A stretch of DNA of 64,000 nucleotides from DAOTXS01 sp034433515 (GTDB taxonomy: Bacteria > Chloroflexota > Anaerolineae > UBA4142): the NCBI GenBank assembly GCA_034433515.1, contig DAOUAL010000004.1, positions 53,493 to 117,492 on the forward strand, written 5' to 3'. The notes beneath the pieces were generated by a model. That model made no database searches. It worked only from the letters and a program-made list of their open reading frames with translations, and was not told where the DNA came from. A program made the position numbers and the translations under genes. Every line of letters begins with the position of its first letter. Positions within the stretch are counted from its first letter, which is position 1. Shown piece by piece: positions 57,346 to 64,000 of the stretch.

Positions 57346-59046
57346 TCAAGATTTTTCACGCACTAGCCACCGCACTTGATACGGCGTGAGTGTCAACGCG
57401 CGCGTCGCCTCGCACAATTCCCCCGTGAGCAAATCTTTCCATCGTCCTCTCATCTCCACCGCGCGCGTTTGCGCCGAGACGTTGTGCAAACACAACACTT
57501 GATCGCCGCGCCACAACGCAAACACCGCCGCGTCGAGATCGAGCACGCGCATCTCCCCGTACGGATCGAACGCGGGCTGTGCCGCGCGCGCGCGGAGAAG
57601 ATGCGCGAGGCGTGCAAAGACACGATGTCGCAATGATGTTGGATCATTCAATTCACGTTCGAGCGCGGCGCGTCCCAATTTCTCCCTATTGATCGTACGA
57701 TTCTGTCCGGTCTGCGCAACGCCCGCGCGCCAACTGCGCGAACCGAACAAACTGTGAAAGTAAATTCCCGGCACACCGACTAGCGCGAGCATGATCGCGT
57801 GCGCGCAAACGAAACGATCAATCTGGGTGTCGAGCGATTCATCGGCGTACGGATTGTTGAGCGCGTCGAAATAATTGATGTTCAGCTCGTACGGGCTGGA
57901 CGTGCCATCGGGATTGTTTTTGTACGAGACGAGTCCGCCGTGCGCGGCGACGCGCGCCACGAGCGCGTCAATCTCGTCGTCGCGCAAGATGTCGCGCGCG
58001 GGATTCAAGCCGATGCCATCGTGCGAGGCGAGGAAATTGAAGAACGTTACTTGTTTCGATGGCAGCGTCAACGTGCTTGCCCAGCGCGAGAGCGCGCGCG
58101 CATCGCCCGTGTGAAACGCGTGCAGCGTCAGCGGCGGCAAGGCAAAGTTGTAAACCAAGTGCGCTTCGTTCGTCCCATCGCCAAAGTACGAGACATTGTC
58201 CGCGTGTGGCACGTTCGTTTCGGTGATGAGAATCGTTTGCGGCGCAACCGCGTCCACAATCGCGCGTACAAGTTGAATGATGCGATGCGTCTGCGGCAAG
58301 TGCAAACATGTTGTGCCGAACTCTTTCCACAAAAACGCGATGGCGTCCAAGCGAAGCCAACTCGCGCCATGCGCGAGATAGAACAACAACGTCTCGATGA
58401 TCTCGACGAGTACATCGGGATTGCGATAGTTGAGATCAATCTGATCCGCACTGAACGTCGTCCACACATTCTTCGCGCCGCTCGGTGTTGCAAAGCGTGT
58501 GAGCAAGGGCAGCGCGCGCGGGCGAATCACACGCGAGACATCCGCGCCCTCGGGGACGACGATGAACCAATCACGATAGCGCGGATCGTCGCGCAAGAAT
58601 CCTTGAAACCACGCGCTCTGCGCGGAGACGTGATTGATCACTGCATCGAACATCAAACGAAAGCAGGGGCGCGTCTCACACTCGCCCCCGACGCGCGCGA
58701 CATCGTTCCAATCGCCAAACGCGGGATTGACCGCGCGATAATCTATTACCGAAAAACCATCGTCCGACGAGTACGGATAGAACGGCAGGATGTGAATCGT
58801 GCTGACAACATCGCGCAAATGCGCGGCGCAAAAATCGGCGAGCGTTTGCAAGGGCGGTGCGTTCGGTGCGCGCACTTGATCGGGGTAGGTGATGAGGACG
58901 GCGTCGCGTTGCGTGAGAGACGACGAAGGACGAACGCCGAAGGACGAACGATGCGCATTTTCGATGAGCGGCGCGAGGCGCGCAAACGTCGCGCGACCTA
59001 GTTCGTCGCCGTAAAGCGCGATGAGGTGGTCCAGGATTTTATTCAA
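57346..59046 (-). CDS. GH13_18 sucrose-phosphorylase-like glycoside phosphorylase
   Basis: 566 residues of the alpha-amylase superfamily, subfamily of sucrose and glucosylglycerate phosphorylases: ILPFYPYSSDDGFSVIDY, nucleophile Asp in WLRLDAIAFLWKE, acid/base Glu in ILITETNVPH, FFNFLASHDGIGL with the third acid, and VPGIYFHSLFGS. The catalysed reaction would be reversible phosphorolysis giving glucose-1-phosphate. The acceptor (fructose, glycerate, glycerol) is not determinable here. Start TTG 59046 overlaps the GH36 stop (TTGA). Residues RSSFGVRPSSS near the N-terminus come from a dispersed GACGAAGGAC repeat (58914-58955). Confidence 0.87.
   Translation of the reverse strand: MNKILDHLIALYGDELGRATFARLAPLIENAHRSSFGVRPSSSLTQRDAVLITYPDQVRAPNAPPLQTLADFCAAHLRDVVSTIHILPFYPYSSDDGFSVIDYRAVNPAFGDWNDVARVGGECETRPCFRLMFDAVINHVSAQSAWFQGFLRDDPRYRDWFIVVPEGADVSRVIRPRALPLLTRFATPSGAKNVWTTFSADQIDLNYRNPDVLVEIIETLLFYLAHGASWLRLDAIAFLWKEFGTTCLHLPQTHRIIQLVRAIVDAVAPQTILITETNVPHADNVSYFGDGTNEAHLVYNFALPPLTLHAFHTGDARALSRWASTLTLPSKQVTFFNFLASHDGIGLNPARDILRDDEIDALVARVAAHGGLVSYKNNPDGTSSPYELNINYFDALNNPYADESLDTQIDRFVCAHAIMLALVGVPGIYFHSLFGSRSWRAGVAQTGQNRTINREKLGRAALERELNDPTSLRHRVFARLAHLLRARAAQPAFDPYGEMRVLDLDAAVFALWRGDQVLCLHNVSAQTRAVEMRGRWKDLLTGELCEATRALTLTPYQVRWLVREKS
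58914..58955. repeat. GACGAAGGACGAA-type repeat inside the GH13 gene
   Basis: GACGACGAAGGACGAACGCC then GAAGGACGAACG: three copies of the word seen at 10411, 61023 and 62073. It lies in frame within the coding region, in a loop ahead of the first conserved strand. Confidence 0.7.
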
Positions 59047-61019
59047 GGCAATCGCTCCGGTATTTGCGGGATCGGTTTGTCGCTGATGAACAGCAACGCG
59101 CTGTCGTGTGGCGTGAGTGTCACCGAAACCCTTGAGGTTTCTAAAACCTCAAGGGTTTGCTTTGTCCAATCGTACACGTACCGCGCGTTTGCAATGCCCA
59201 GCGCGTCGAGTGCATACGTGCGTTCGAGTGACGCGTCACTCGGGTTGAAGATGAGCACGGCGCTCAGCGAAGCACCGTCGCGCACTTGCACCAACACGGA
59301 ATCGGCTTCACCCAGCAATGGAAAACGACACGTGCCGGGCGCGAGCAACAATTTCCAAAGCCGCAAGCGTTCGGGCGAGAGTTCGTCGAGCGCGTCGCTC
59401 GTCATCGTGACGCCGCCGATCATTCCCGCGTAGAGCGCGAGCGAACGCAGTTGCACGTCGGTGATGTGATGGAAACGTTCGCGCAGCAAAATGCAATCGG
59501 GATCGGCTTGCCACAAAATCCGATTTGCAAAATTGCGCGTCGCCGCATCGCGTAACAGCGATTGCGCGGACAAATCGCCGCGCCACTCGACGCCCACATC
59601 GCGCCCGATGCGTATGCCATCCACCAAACCGACGGACGCCCACAAGGGACAGCCGCATCCCAGCCACAACGCGTCGCCGATTTCCGCGCGAATCATTTCC
59701 GCCACGCGCCGCCAAATTTCGATGCGCGTCAAACCCGGCGTGTGCCAACGCGCGCGGTCGGGTCCGTACTCGGCGCCCCAAAACATGAAATCGGTTTTGA
59801 AATACTCGCAACCCCACTCGCGTCGCCACGTGCGAAAGACGCGCCGCAAGTACTCGAACGCGTCAGGATGCGTCGCATCGAGAATGTAATACTCTTCGCT
59901 TCGTTTGTGCCAACGAAACTCGGCGTACAGTTTCCAGTGAGCGAGTGGCGCATCGCGCTCACGTTCGCGCACGACCCAATCGGGATGCTCGCGATACAAG
60001 CGACTGCGATTGCCCACCATAAACGGCGCGATCCACAAGCCGGGGATGAAACCCGCCGCGCGAATATCATCGAGCAAGGGTTTCATTCCGCGCGGAAATT
60101 GCGGTTTCACCTCGAGCCAATCGCCCATCTCAGGTGTAAAGCCATCGTCAATTTGAAACACGCGCATTGGCAAATTCTCTTGCCGCACGATTTTTTCAAC
60201 GCCACGCAAATGCGCCAAAATATTTTCCTCGTTGATGTACGCGTAGAGATTATACCACGAACACCAACCGATGATCGGCTCTGAGGTGCGCGGTGCGATT
60301 GGCGACGCATCAGCAACGCTGTGTGCCCACTCGCGCAATCCTTCTTCGACTTGGGCGTGTTCAAAGAAGACGAGGCGTTCCGATTCATAGCGTGGAATGT
60401 CATCGCGAGGAGTGTTTTGTGCGACGAAGCGATCCCCAACCAACTGTGGGGATTGCTTCGCCGCTTCGCGGTTCGCAATGACAGGAGCGCGGCGATCCCA
60501 CCACGTTTGAATCGTCAACGACGTTGGCGTGGTGCGCGCATCGAAGGTGAACGTTTGTTGAAAGCGGTCGTGGCGATCAAAACCCAGCACGACACTGCCT
60601 GACCCAAAACGCGGCAATAGTTGCGTCATCGCAAAGCCGGTTTCGTTCCGACCGCGCGCCGCTTCCGCTTCGATGTACACACTGCCATCCCAACTGTGAT
60701 AGCCGTTGTGTAAATACGCGCGCAGATTTTCGACGCGCGCAAATTGGATGCCAAACGAGTCGGGCGCGTCGCGCAAGCCAACGATCCAGTAGCGCAACCA
60801 CGCGCGCGCTTTGTTTTCGCGCACCAGTTCGATGCCAAACGCGCCATCGCCCAGCGCGGGCGCGGTGTAACGCAGTTCGATGTGCGCCACATCATTGGCG
60901 ACAACTTGCGCGCGCGCGTCGTCGAGTGCGACACCGTTCAAGACGGGACGCAAGTCGCGCAGTGTGACGATGGAGGATTCGATTTCGATTGTTGTGTTAG
61001 AGGTTAGTTTGATTTGCAT
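59043..61019 (-). CDS. GH36-type alpha-galactosidase-like enzyme
   Basis: 658 residues. An N-terminal beta-supersandwich (1-235) is followed by a catalytic barrel starting IIGWCSWYNLY. MRVFQIDDGFTPEMGDW, LWIAPFMVG and YFKTDFMFW carry the catalytic nucleophile Asp. GIRIGRDVGVEW supplies the likely acid/base Asp, and a C-terminal beta domain completes the fold. Hydrolyses terminal alpha-galactosides or related sugars; specificity is open. Two palindromic repeats are inserted in frame: 84 bp (residues 180-207) and 33 bp near the C-terminus (59126-59158). The gene nevertheless has no stop or frameshift and keeps its catalytic residues. Confidence 0.87.
   Translation of the reverse strand: MQIKLTSNTTIEIESSIVTLRDLRPVLNGVALDDARAQVVANDVAHIELRYTAPALGDGAFGIELVRENKARAWLRYWIVGLRDAPDSFGIQFARVENLRAYLHNGYHSWDGSVYIEAEAARGRNETGFAMTQLLPRFGSGSVVLGFDRHDRFQQTFTFDARTTPTSLTIQTWWDRRAPVIANREAAKQSPQLVGDRFVAQNTPRDDIPRYESERLVFFEHAQVEEGLREWAHSVADASPIAPRTSEPIIGWCSWYNLYAYINEENILAHLRGVEKIVRQENLPMRVFQIDDGFTPEMGDWLEVKPQFPRGMKPLLDDIRAAGFIPGLWIAPFMVGNRSRLYREHPDWVVRERERDAPLAHWKLYAEFRWHKRSEEYYILDATHPDAFEYLRRVFRTWRREWGCEYFKTDFMFWGAEYGPDRARWHTPGLTRIEIWRRVAEMIRAEIGDALWLGCGCPLWASVGLVDGIRIGRDVGVEWRGDLSAQSLLRDAATRNFANRILWQADPDCILLRERFHHITDVQLRSLALYAGMIGGVTMTSDALDELSPERLRLWKLLLAPGTCRFPLLGEADSVLVQVRDGASLSAVLIFNPSDASLERTYALDALGIANARYVYDWTKQTLEVLETSRVSVTLTPHDSALLFISDKPIPQIPERLP
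59126..59158. repeat. 33-bp palindrome inside the GH36 gene
   Basis: AAACCCTTGAGGTTT (59126-59140) and AAACCTCAAGGGTTT (59144-59158), 15-bp perfect arms around CTA. Eleven codons exactly. Related in form to palindromes at 41704 and 63191. Confidence 0.85.
60399..60482. repeat. 84-bp palindromic repeat inside the GH36 gene
   Basis: Ends GTCATCGCGA and TCGCAATGAC are near-perfect inverse copies. Inner arms GCGACGAAGCGATCCCC and GGGGATTGCTTCGCCGC pair around CAACCAACTGT. It belongs to the widespread CATTGCGA...GCAATC intergenic repeat type. Exactly 28 codons, replacing nothing obvious in the enzyme. Confidence 0.85.
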
Positions 61020-61022
61020 AAT

Positions 61023-61068
61023 CTCAAGACGAACGACGAAAGACGAAGGATGAATGTTTTCATCGTTC
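61023..61068. repeat. GACGAACGACGAAAGACGAA word repeat upstream of GH36
   Basis: AAGACGAACGACGAAAGACG and GAAGGATGAATG, followed by CATCGTTCGT: a one-sided array with a short pairing partner, in the 50-bp gap between the oxidoreductase and GH36 genes. The whole intergenic region is made of it. Confidence 0.65.
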
Positions 61069-61069
61069 G

Positions 61070-62068
61070 TTACAATATCACTTCGGAACGCGTCTCCGCC
61101 GAACGCGCGGCGGCACGCACAAGGTCGAGTGTGCGCGCGCCTTCACGCAAAGGCGTACGCGTGTCGCCGTTCGTGCGGATCGCGTTCACCAGATCGCGCA
61201 ACTGAAGCGTGAACACATCTTGCTCCGAGGCAATGATTTCCGGCGCAAGGTCGGGCGCGGTTGTAGGCGTGAACGTCGCGTGATTCCAATCGGAAAATTC
61301 AGCGAGAAGGTTTTGCGTGACGATGCGCCATTCCTTGATCCACTTGTTGGGAATCGCGCCGTTCGTCGCGTAGATCACGCCGAGCGCGCCGTTCGCAAAA
61401 CTGAACACCGTTGCGCTCACATCGTCCGAGGTATAGCCCTCCAGATCGCGATGGAAAAAAGTGGTTTGGCGGCTGAACACACTGAGCGGTTCGCCGAGCA
61501 AATAGCGCATCACATCGAACAAGTGAATGGCTTGCTCGATCAATTGTCCGCCCGATTGTTCGCGCGAGCGTTTCCAATCGGCATGCGCCGAGTTGGCAAA
61601 ATAGCGCGCGCTGAACAAGCCCGCCGCACCCAACGCGCCCGAATCGAAACGCGTTTTGAATTCTTGAATTGCCGCGCCAAAGCGGTACATAAACCCAACT
61701 TGTGTTTTGATGCGCGCGCGTTCTGCCGCGTTCACCATTCGCCACGCGAGTTCTGAATTCAGGGCGATGGGTTTTTCGATGAGCAGATGGATGCCGCGTT
61801 CGGCGGCGCGTTCCACTTCGTCCGTGTGCGCGAACGGTGGCAAACAGATAATCACCAAATCGAGATCTGCGCGCTCGAACATCGTGCGATGATCAGTGAA
61901 AATCGCGGCGCGCCCTGCGGTGTACTGGTCGGCAAACGCACGCGCGTGCGCTTCCGTGCGACTGCAAAACGCGGCGAGTTCGATTTCGTCTTGCAATTGC
62001 AATGCGGCGTGCGCGTGTTTGTGCGCAATGCCGCCGCAACCGAGGATGCCAGCGCGTAGAGTTTTCAT
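61070..62068 (-). CDS. Gfo/Idh/MocA-family sugar oxidoreductase
   Basis: 332 residues from ATG 62068 (an in-frame TTG at 62077 is possible). NAD(P)-binding GILGCGGIAHKHAHAA, LDLVIICLPPFAHTDEV, then EKPIAL, the family's conserved Glu-Lys-Pro. The C-terminal substrate domain has QLIEQAIHLFDVMRYLLGEP, with the catalytic His/Asp region. Oxidises or epimerises a sugar, inositol or sugar-derived ketone; exact substrate unknown. Same strand and spacing as GH36 and the dehydrogenase next door, hence one sugar-catabolic operon. Confidence 0.9.
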   Translation of the reverse strand: MKTLRAGILGCGGIAHKHAHAALQLQDEIELAAFCSRTEAHARAFADQYTAGRAAIFTDHRTMFERADLDLVIICLPPFAHTDEVERAAERGIHLLIEKPIALNSELAWRMVNAAERARIKTQVGFMYRFGAAIQEFKTRFDSGALGAAGLFSARYFANSAHADWKRSREQSGGQLIEQAIHLFDVMRYLLGEPLSVFSRQTTFFHRDLEGYTSDDVSATVFSFANGALGVIYATNGAIPNKWIKEWRIVTQNLLAEFSDWNHATFTPTTAPDLAPEIIASEQDVFTLQLRDLVNAIRTNGDTRTPLREGARTLDLVRAAARSAETRSEVIL

Positions 62069-62072
62069 AGTG

Positions 62073-62140
62073 TTCAAGACGAAGGACGGAAGACGAACGA
62101 CGAATGTTTTTGCCTTTCGTCCTTTGTCCTTCGTCCTCCG
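62073..62140. repeat. Inverted GACGAAGGACG / CGTCCTTCGTCC array
   Basis: The left arm AAGACGAAGGACGGAAGACG and on; the right arm TTTCGTCCTTTGTCCTTCGT and on. Imperfect complementarity over about 28 bp around TGTTTTT. It fills the gap between the two oxidoreductase genes. Confidence 0.7.
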
Positions 62141-63178
62141 TCAAAATTCGATGACCGCCTGCACCACGCTCTCCGGTGCGCGATCAATCAGTTCGAACAA
62201 TTCGATGGCACGGTCGAACGGTGCGCGATGCGTGATGAGCGGCGTCAAATTCAAAACGCCTTCTGCTTGCAAACGCACCGCCGTTTGTTGCAAGCGCAGT
62301 TTGTCCCAACGATATTTCAATTCGGGGTCAACGCCCGCGATTTGCGAACAAACAATGTTGATGCGATTGTGATGAAATTCTTCGCTGAGGTACAAGCCAC
62401 GCGCCTCGCCCTGAAACGCGCCCATCGCCACGACGCGCGCCGAGTACGCTGCCGCGCGAATCGCTTCGTTCAGCGCAAGCGACGATCCTGTCACTTCGAA
62501 CACCACATCGGCACCACGATTATTGGTGAGCCGCTTGATTTCTTCGGCGACCTTGACGCGCTGCGCGTTCAACGTGATGTGCGCGCCGAGTTGTTTTGCC
62601 ATTCCCAAGCGCGCGTCGTACAAATCAACGGCGATCACGCGCGCGCCCGATGCGCGTGCCGCTTGCGCCACAATTTGACCGGGTGTGCCTAGCCCAAACA
62701 CCGCAATCGTTTCGCCGATGTGAACGCGTCCATCGTGCACGCCGTTCAGCGCAACCGCGCCGATGTGCGAAAAAATGCCGATGCGTGGATCGGCATCGCG
62801 CGGCATCAATCGTTGGCGCACCCAGTCGGCTGTTGCAACGTAATGCGTGCGATGCCACCACGGACCAAACACCAGCGTGCCGAGTGGAATATCGTGCACG
62901 GCTGAACCAACCTCGATCACTTTGCCTACTTCTTCGTAGCCGATGTTGGGCACCGGGTACGTCCAACTCGGTGTGTCGCCCTCGATGTACAAGCGCATCG
63001 CTTCGTCCCAGCGTTTGTTCATATACGGGTTGGTGCCGCGATACTGCGTCATCTCGGTGCCCGCGCTGATGCCAGAGTACAACGTTTGAATTCGCACCTC
63101 GTCTGACTTGAGCGGCGGATCGTCGTACTCTTGGTATGCTAGTTTGCGCGGTCCGACAATCACTAATGCTTTGCCCAT
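62141..63178 (-). CDS. Zinc-type alcohol/sugar dehydrogenase (MDR superfamily)
   Basis: 345 residues. N-terminal GroES-like domain with SGISAGTEMTQYRG and PNIGYEEVGKVIEVGSAV. Rossmann domain VFGLGTPGQIVAQAARASGARVIAVD, with ADVVFEVTGSSLALNEAI. The usual catalytic Cys of zinc enzymes (GICGTD) is replaced by GISAGTE, as in the bacteriochlorophyllide/threonine-dehydrogenase-like subgroup that often partners Gfo/Idh enzymes, so zinc may be absent. Probably acts on a sugar or polyol with the neighbouring oxidoreductase. Confidence 0.85.
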   Translation of the reverse strand: MGKALVIVGPRKLAYQEYDDPPLKSDEVRIQTLYSGISAGTEMTQYRGTNPYMNKRWDEAMRLYIEGDTPSWTYPVPNIGYEEVGKVIEVGSAVHDIPLGTLVFGPWWHRTHYVATADWVRQRLMPRDADPRIGIFSHIGAVALNGVHDGRVHIGETIAVFGLGTPGQIVAQAARASGARVIAVDLYDARLGMAKQLGAHITLNAQRVKVAEEIKRLTNNRGADVVFEVTGSSLALNEAIRAAAYSARVVAMGAFQGEARGLYLSEEFHHNRINIVCSQIAGVDPELKYRWDKLRLQQTAVRLQAEGVLNLTPLITHRAPFDRAIELFELIDRAPESVVQAVIEF

Positions 63179-63190
63179 TTGATTCTCCCA

Positions 63191-63222
63191 GACCCGAAGG
63201 GTTTCTAGAAACCCTTCGGGTC
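63191..63222. repeat. 32-bp perfect palindrome supplying a stop codon
   Basis: GACCCGAAGGGTTTCT followed by its exact reverse complement. On the minus strand it encodes the last residues DPKGF and the TAG stop of the GH63-like gene. It may also act as a terminator (TCTTT-like flank). Same family as 41704 and 59126. Confidence 0.85.
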
Positions 63223-64000
63223 TTTGTGTGATGCCTGAATCGCCAAATCTACAAACACCGCGCTCGACCAGCCGAACACGGACGCCGCGTGCGGCGGCGG
63301 ATCGCCGGTGTCGGGATTATAGTACTCGTAAATGTCATTGTGACGCATCAACAGTTCGAGTGTCTTGGCGCGCAGTTCGCGCGCCAGATCAGGATAGCCT
63401 GCGCGCGCGAGTCCTTCGATGAACAAATAGTTGATGTTGACCCATGTGGGTCCGCGCCACATTTGGTTTGGATCGCACTTCGGATCGTTGCGCGCGACGG
63501 TCGGGATGGGATAGCGCGTCCAAAACTCGTTGGGATTGGTCAGATGCGCGATGAGGCGATCATTGATCGCGCGCGGCATTCGCCCGGTCAATAGCGGATA
63601 CAAGTTGAATGGCGTGAGCACGCGAATCGGTTTGTGATCGTGCGTCGCCCAGAATACACCGGCGTCCTCGTCCCAAAAGTGCGCGATGATTTTTTGCGCG
63701 AGTTCGTCCGCGCGCGCGCGCCACATTGGCGCATCGTCTTGCAAATTCAAAATCTCGGCGATGCGCGCGAGTGAATCCATCTGCATCACCAAGTACGTGT
63801 TCAGTTCCGGCGATTCGACCGGCACGCCTTCGTCCCACAACGGACTGTCGTCCAAGCCGGATGAAAAACCATGATTGTACTGCACGATGCCATCGTGATC
63901 GTCGTCGTTGTGTTCAAACCACCACCGATTCCAACGACAGAGCGGTTCGTACAGTTCATCGAGAAAATCGCGATTGCCGCTGCGCTCGTACAGTTTGAGC
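63205..64000 (-). CDS. GH63/amylo-glucosidase-like (alpha/alpha)6 glycosidase, 3' part
   Basis: 265 residues visible, open to the window edge, so the 5' part lies beyond 64000. Motifs of the (alpha/alpha)6-barrel glycosidases of GH63/mannosylglycerate hydrolase type: YNHGFSSGLDDSPLWDEG with the general acid Asp, FWDEDAGVFWA, LTPFNLYPLLTG, MWRGPTWVNINYLFIEGLA with WRGP, and YEYYNPDTGDPPPHAASVFGWSSAVF with the base region. Substrates in the family include glucosyl- and mannosyl-glycerate, which would fit the GH13_18 phosphorylase in the same block. The C-terminal five residues derive from a palindromic repeat. Confidence 0.85.
   Translation of the reverse strand, partial: LKLYERSGNRDFLDELYEPLCRWNRWWFEHNDDDHDGIVQYNHGFSSGLDDSPLWDEGVPVESPELNTYLVMQMDSLARIAEILNLQDDAPMWRARADELAQKIIAHFWDEDAGVFWATHDHKPIRVLTPFNLYPLLTGRMPRAINDRLIAHLTNPNEFWTRYPIPTVARNDPKCDPNQMWRGPTWVNINYLFIEGLARAGYPDLARELRAKTLELLMRHNDIYEYYNPDTGDPPPHAASVFGWSSAVFVDLAIQASHKDPKGF

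Noticed and set aside
57799..59001. 400-residue open frame on the plus strand
   Set aside because: Antisense shadow of the GH13_18 gene. Composition is Arg-rich with no recognisable domain, and the minus-strand product keeps all catalytic motifs.

Overview
The window looks like a chromosomal piece of a Chloroflexota bacterium, probably Anaerolineae-like or a related uncultured lineage. This is inferred from gene content, not from a marker phylogeny. The clues are threonine/proline-rich linkers between membrane anchors and extracellular beta-domains, PD40 beta-propellers, a YvcK-GAPDH-PGK glycolytic block, tandem DtxR/FeoA regulators, and many short palindromic repeats. GC content is in the mid-50s by eye (not calculated). 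I see no rRNA, CRISPR array or prophage. There is one tRNA, tRNA-Thr(CGT), at 23399-23471.

Layout. 1-6.2 kb: housekeeping and accessory genes on + (GNAT acetyltransferase, membrane-anchored SagB-type nitroreductase, RlmE, Tag, and a DUF2723 membrane glycosyltransferase-like protein). 6.2-7.8 kb: a CPA2 antiporter with a PII-like protein, on -. 7.8-14.3 kb: TatA, YvcK, GAPDH, PGK, RNase PH, a DinB-like protein, the tiny ribosomal protein bTHX and an M20 amidohydrolase. 14.4-19.3 kb: a 1615-residue protein with two glycosidase-like barrels separated by four copies of a 137-residue repeat and Ig-like modules. 19.4-26.5 kb: secreted or anchored hypotheticals, an efflux adaptor lipoprotein, two kinds of miniature mobile element, the tRNA, and a ParA-like ATPase overlapping a membrane-anchored DNRLRE/PD40 protein. 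26.7-39 kb: two parallel electron-transfer modules. Each pairs a Tat-exported 16-Cys ferredoxin with a NrfD-type quinone-interacting membrane protein, and each is followed by a NarX/NarL-type two-component pair. The first sensor has a CxxCH heme motif. No molybdopterin, hydrogenase or multiheme subunit is nearby. 39-41.7 kb: a DUF2283 protein, a TIR-SUMF fusion and a REP-associated transposase. 41.7-45.5 kb: dnaJ-prmA-rsmE-trxB on -. 45.6-49.8 kb: an iron island with a DtxR box, DtxR, a membrane-anchored DtxR-FeoA protein, and FeoB split into GTPase and permease subunits. 49.8-52.7 kb: GalU, a glucuronokinase-like GHMP kinase and a stand-alone PPDK_N ATP-grasp protein. 52.7-57.3 kb: a small redox locus with its own OmpR-type two-component system and two promoters carrying three matching 11-bp repeats. 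57.3-64 kb: a sugar-catabolic block on - (GH13_18, GH36, Gfo/Idh/MocA, MDR alcohol dehydrogenase, GH63-like).

Recurring themes. (i) Electron transfer with local two-component control appears at 26.7-39 kb and at 52.7-57.3 kb. (ii) At least five families of short palindromic repeats are spread through intergenic DNA, and several copies sit in frame inside genes (GH36 twice, GH13, the transposase) or provide a stop codon (GH63-like). (iii) The same single-pass membrane motif (RIxxP, then GxWLE[RK]KL) recurs in two small proteins and in both NrfD proteins, which hints at an unrecognised accessory subunit. The strongest candidates for undescribed biology are the twin NrfD modules with their small membrane proteins, the membrane-anchored DtxR with split FeoB, and the 11-bp direct-repeat regulon.
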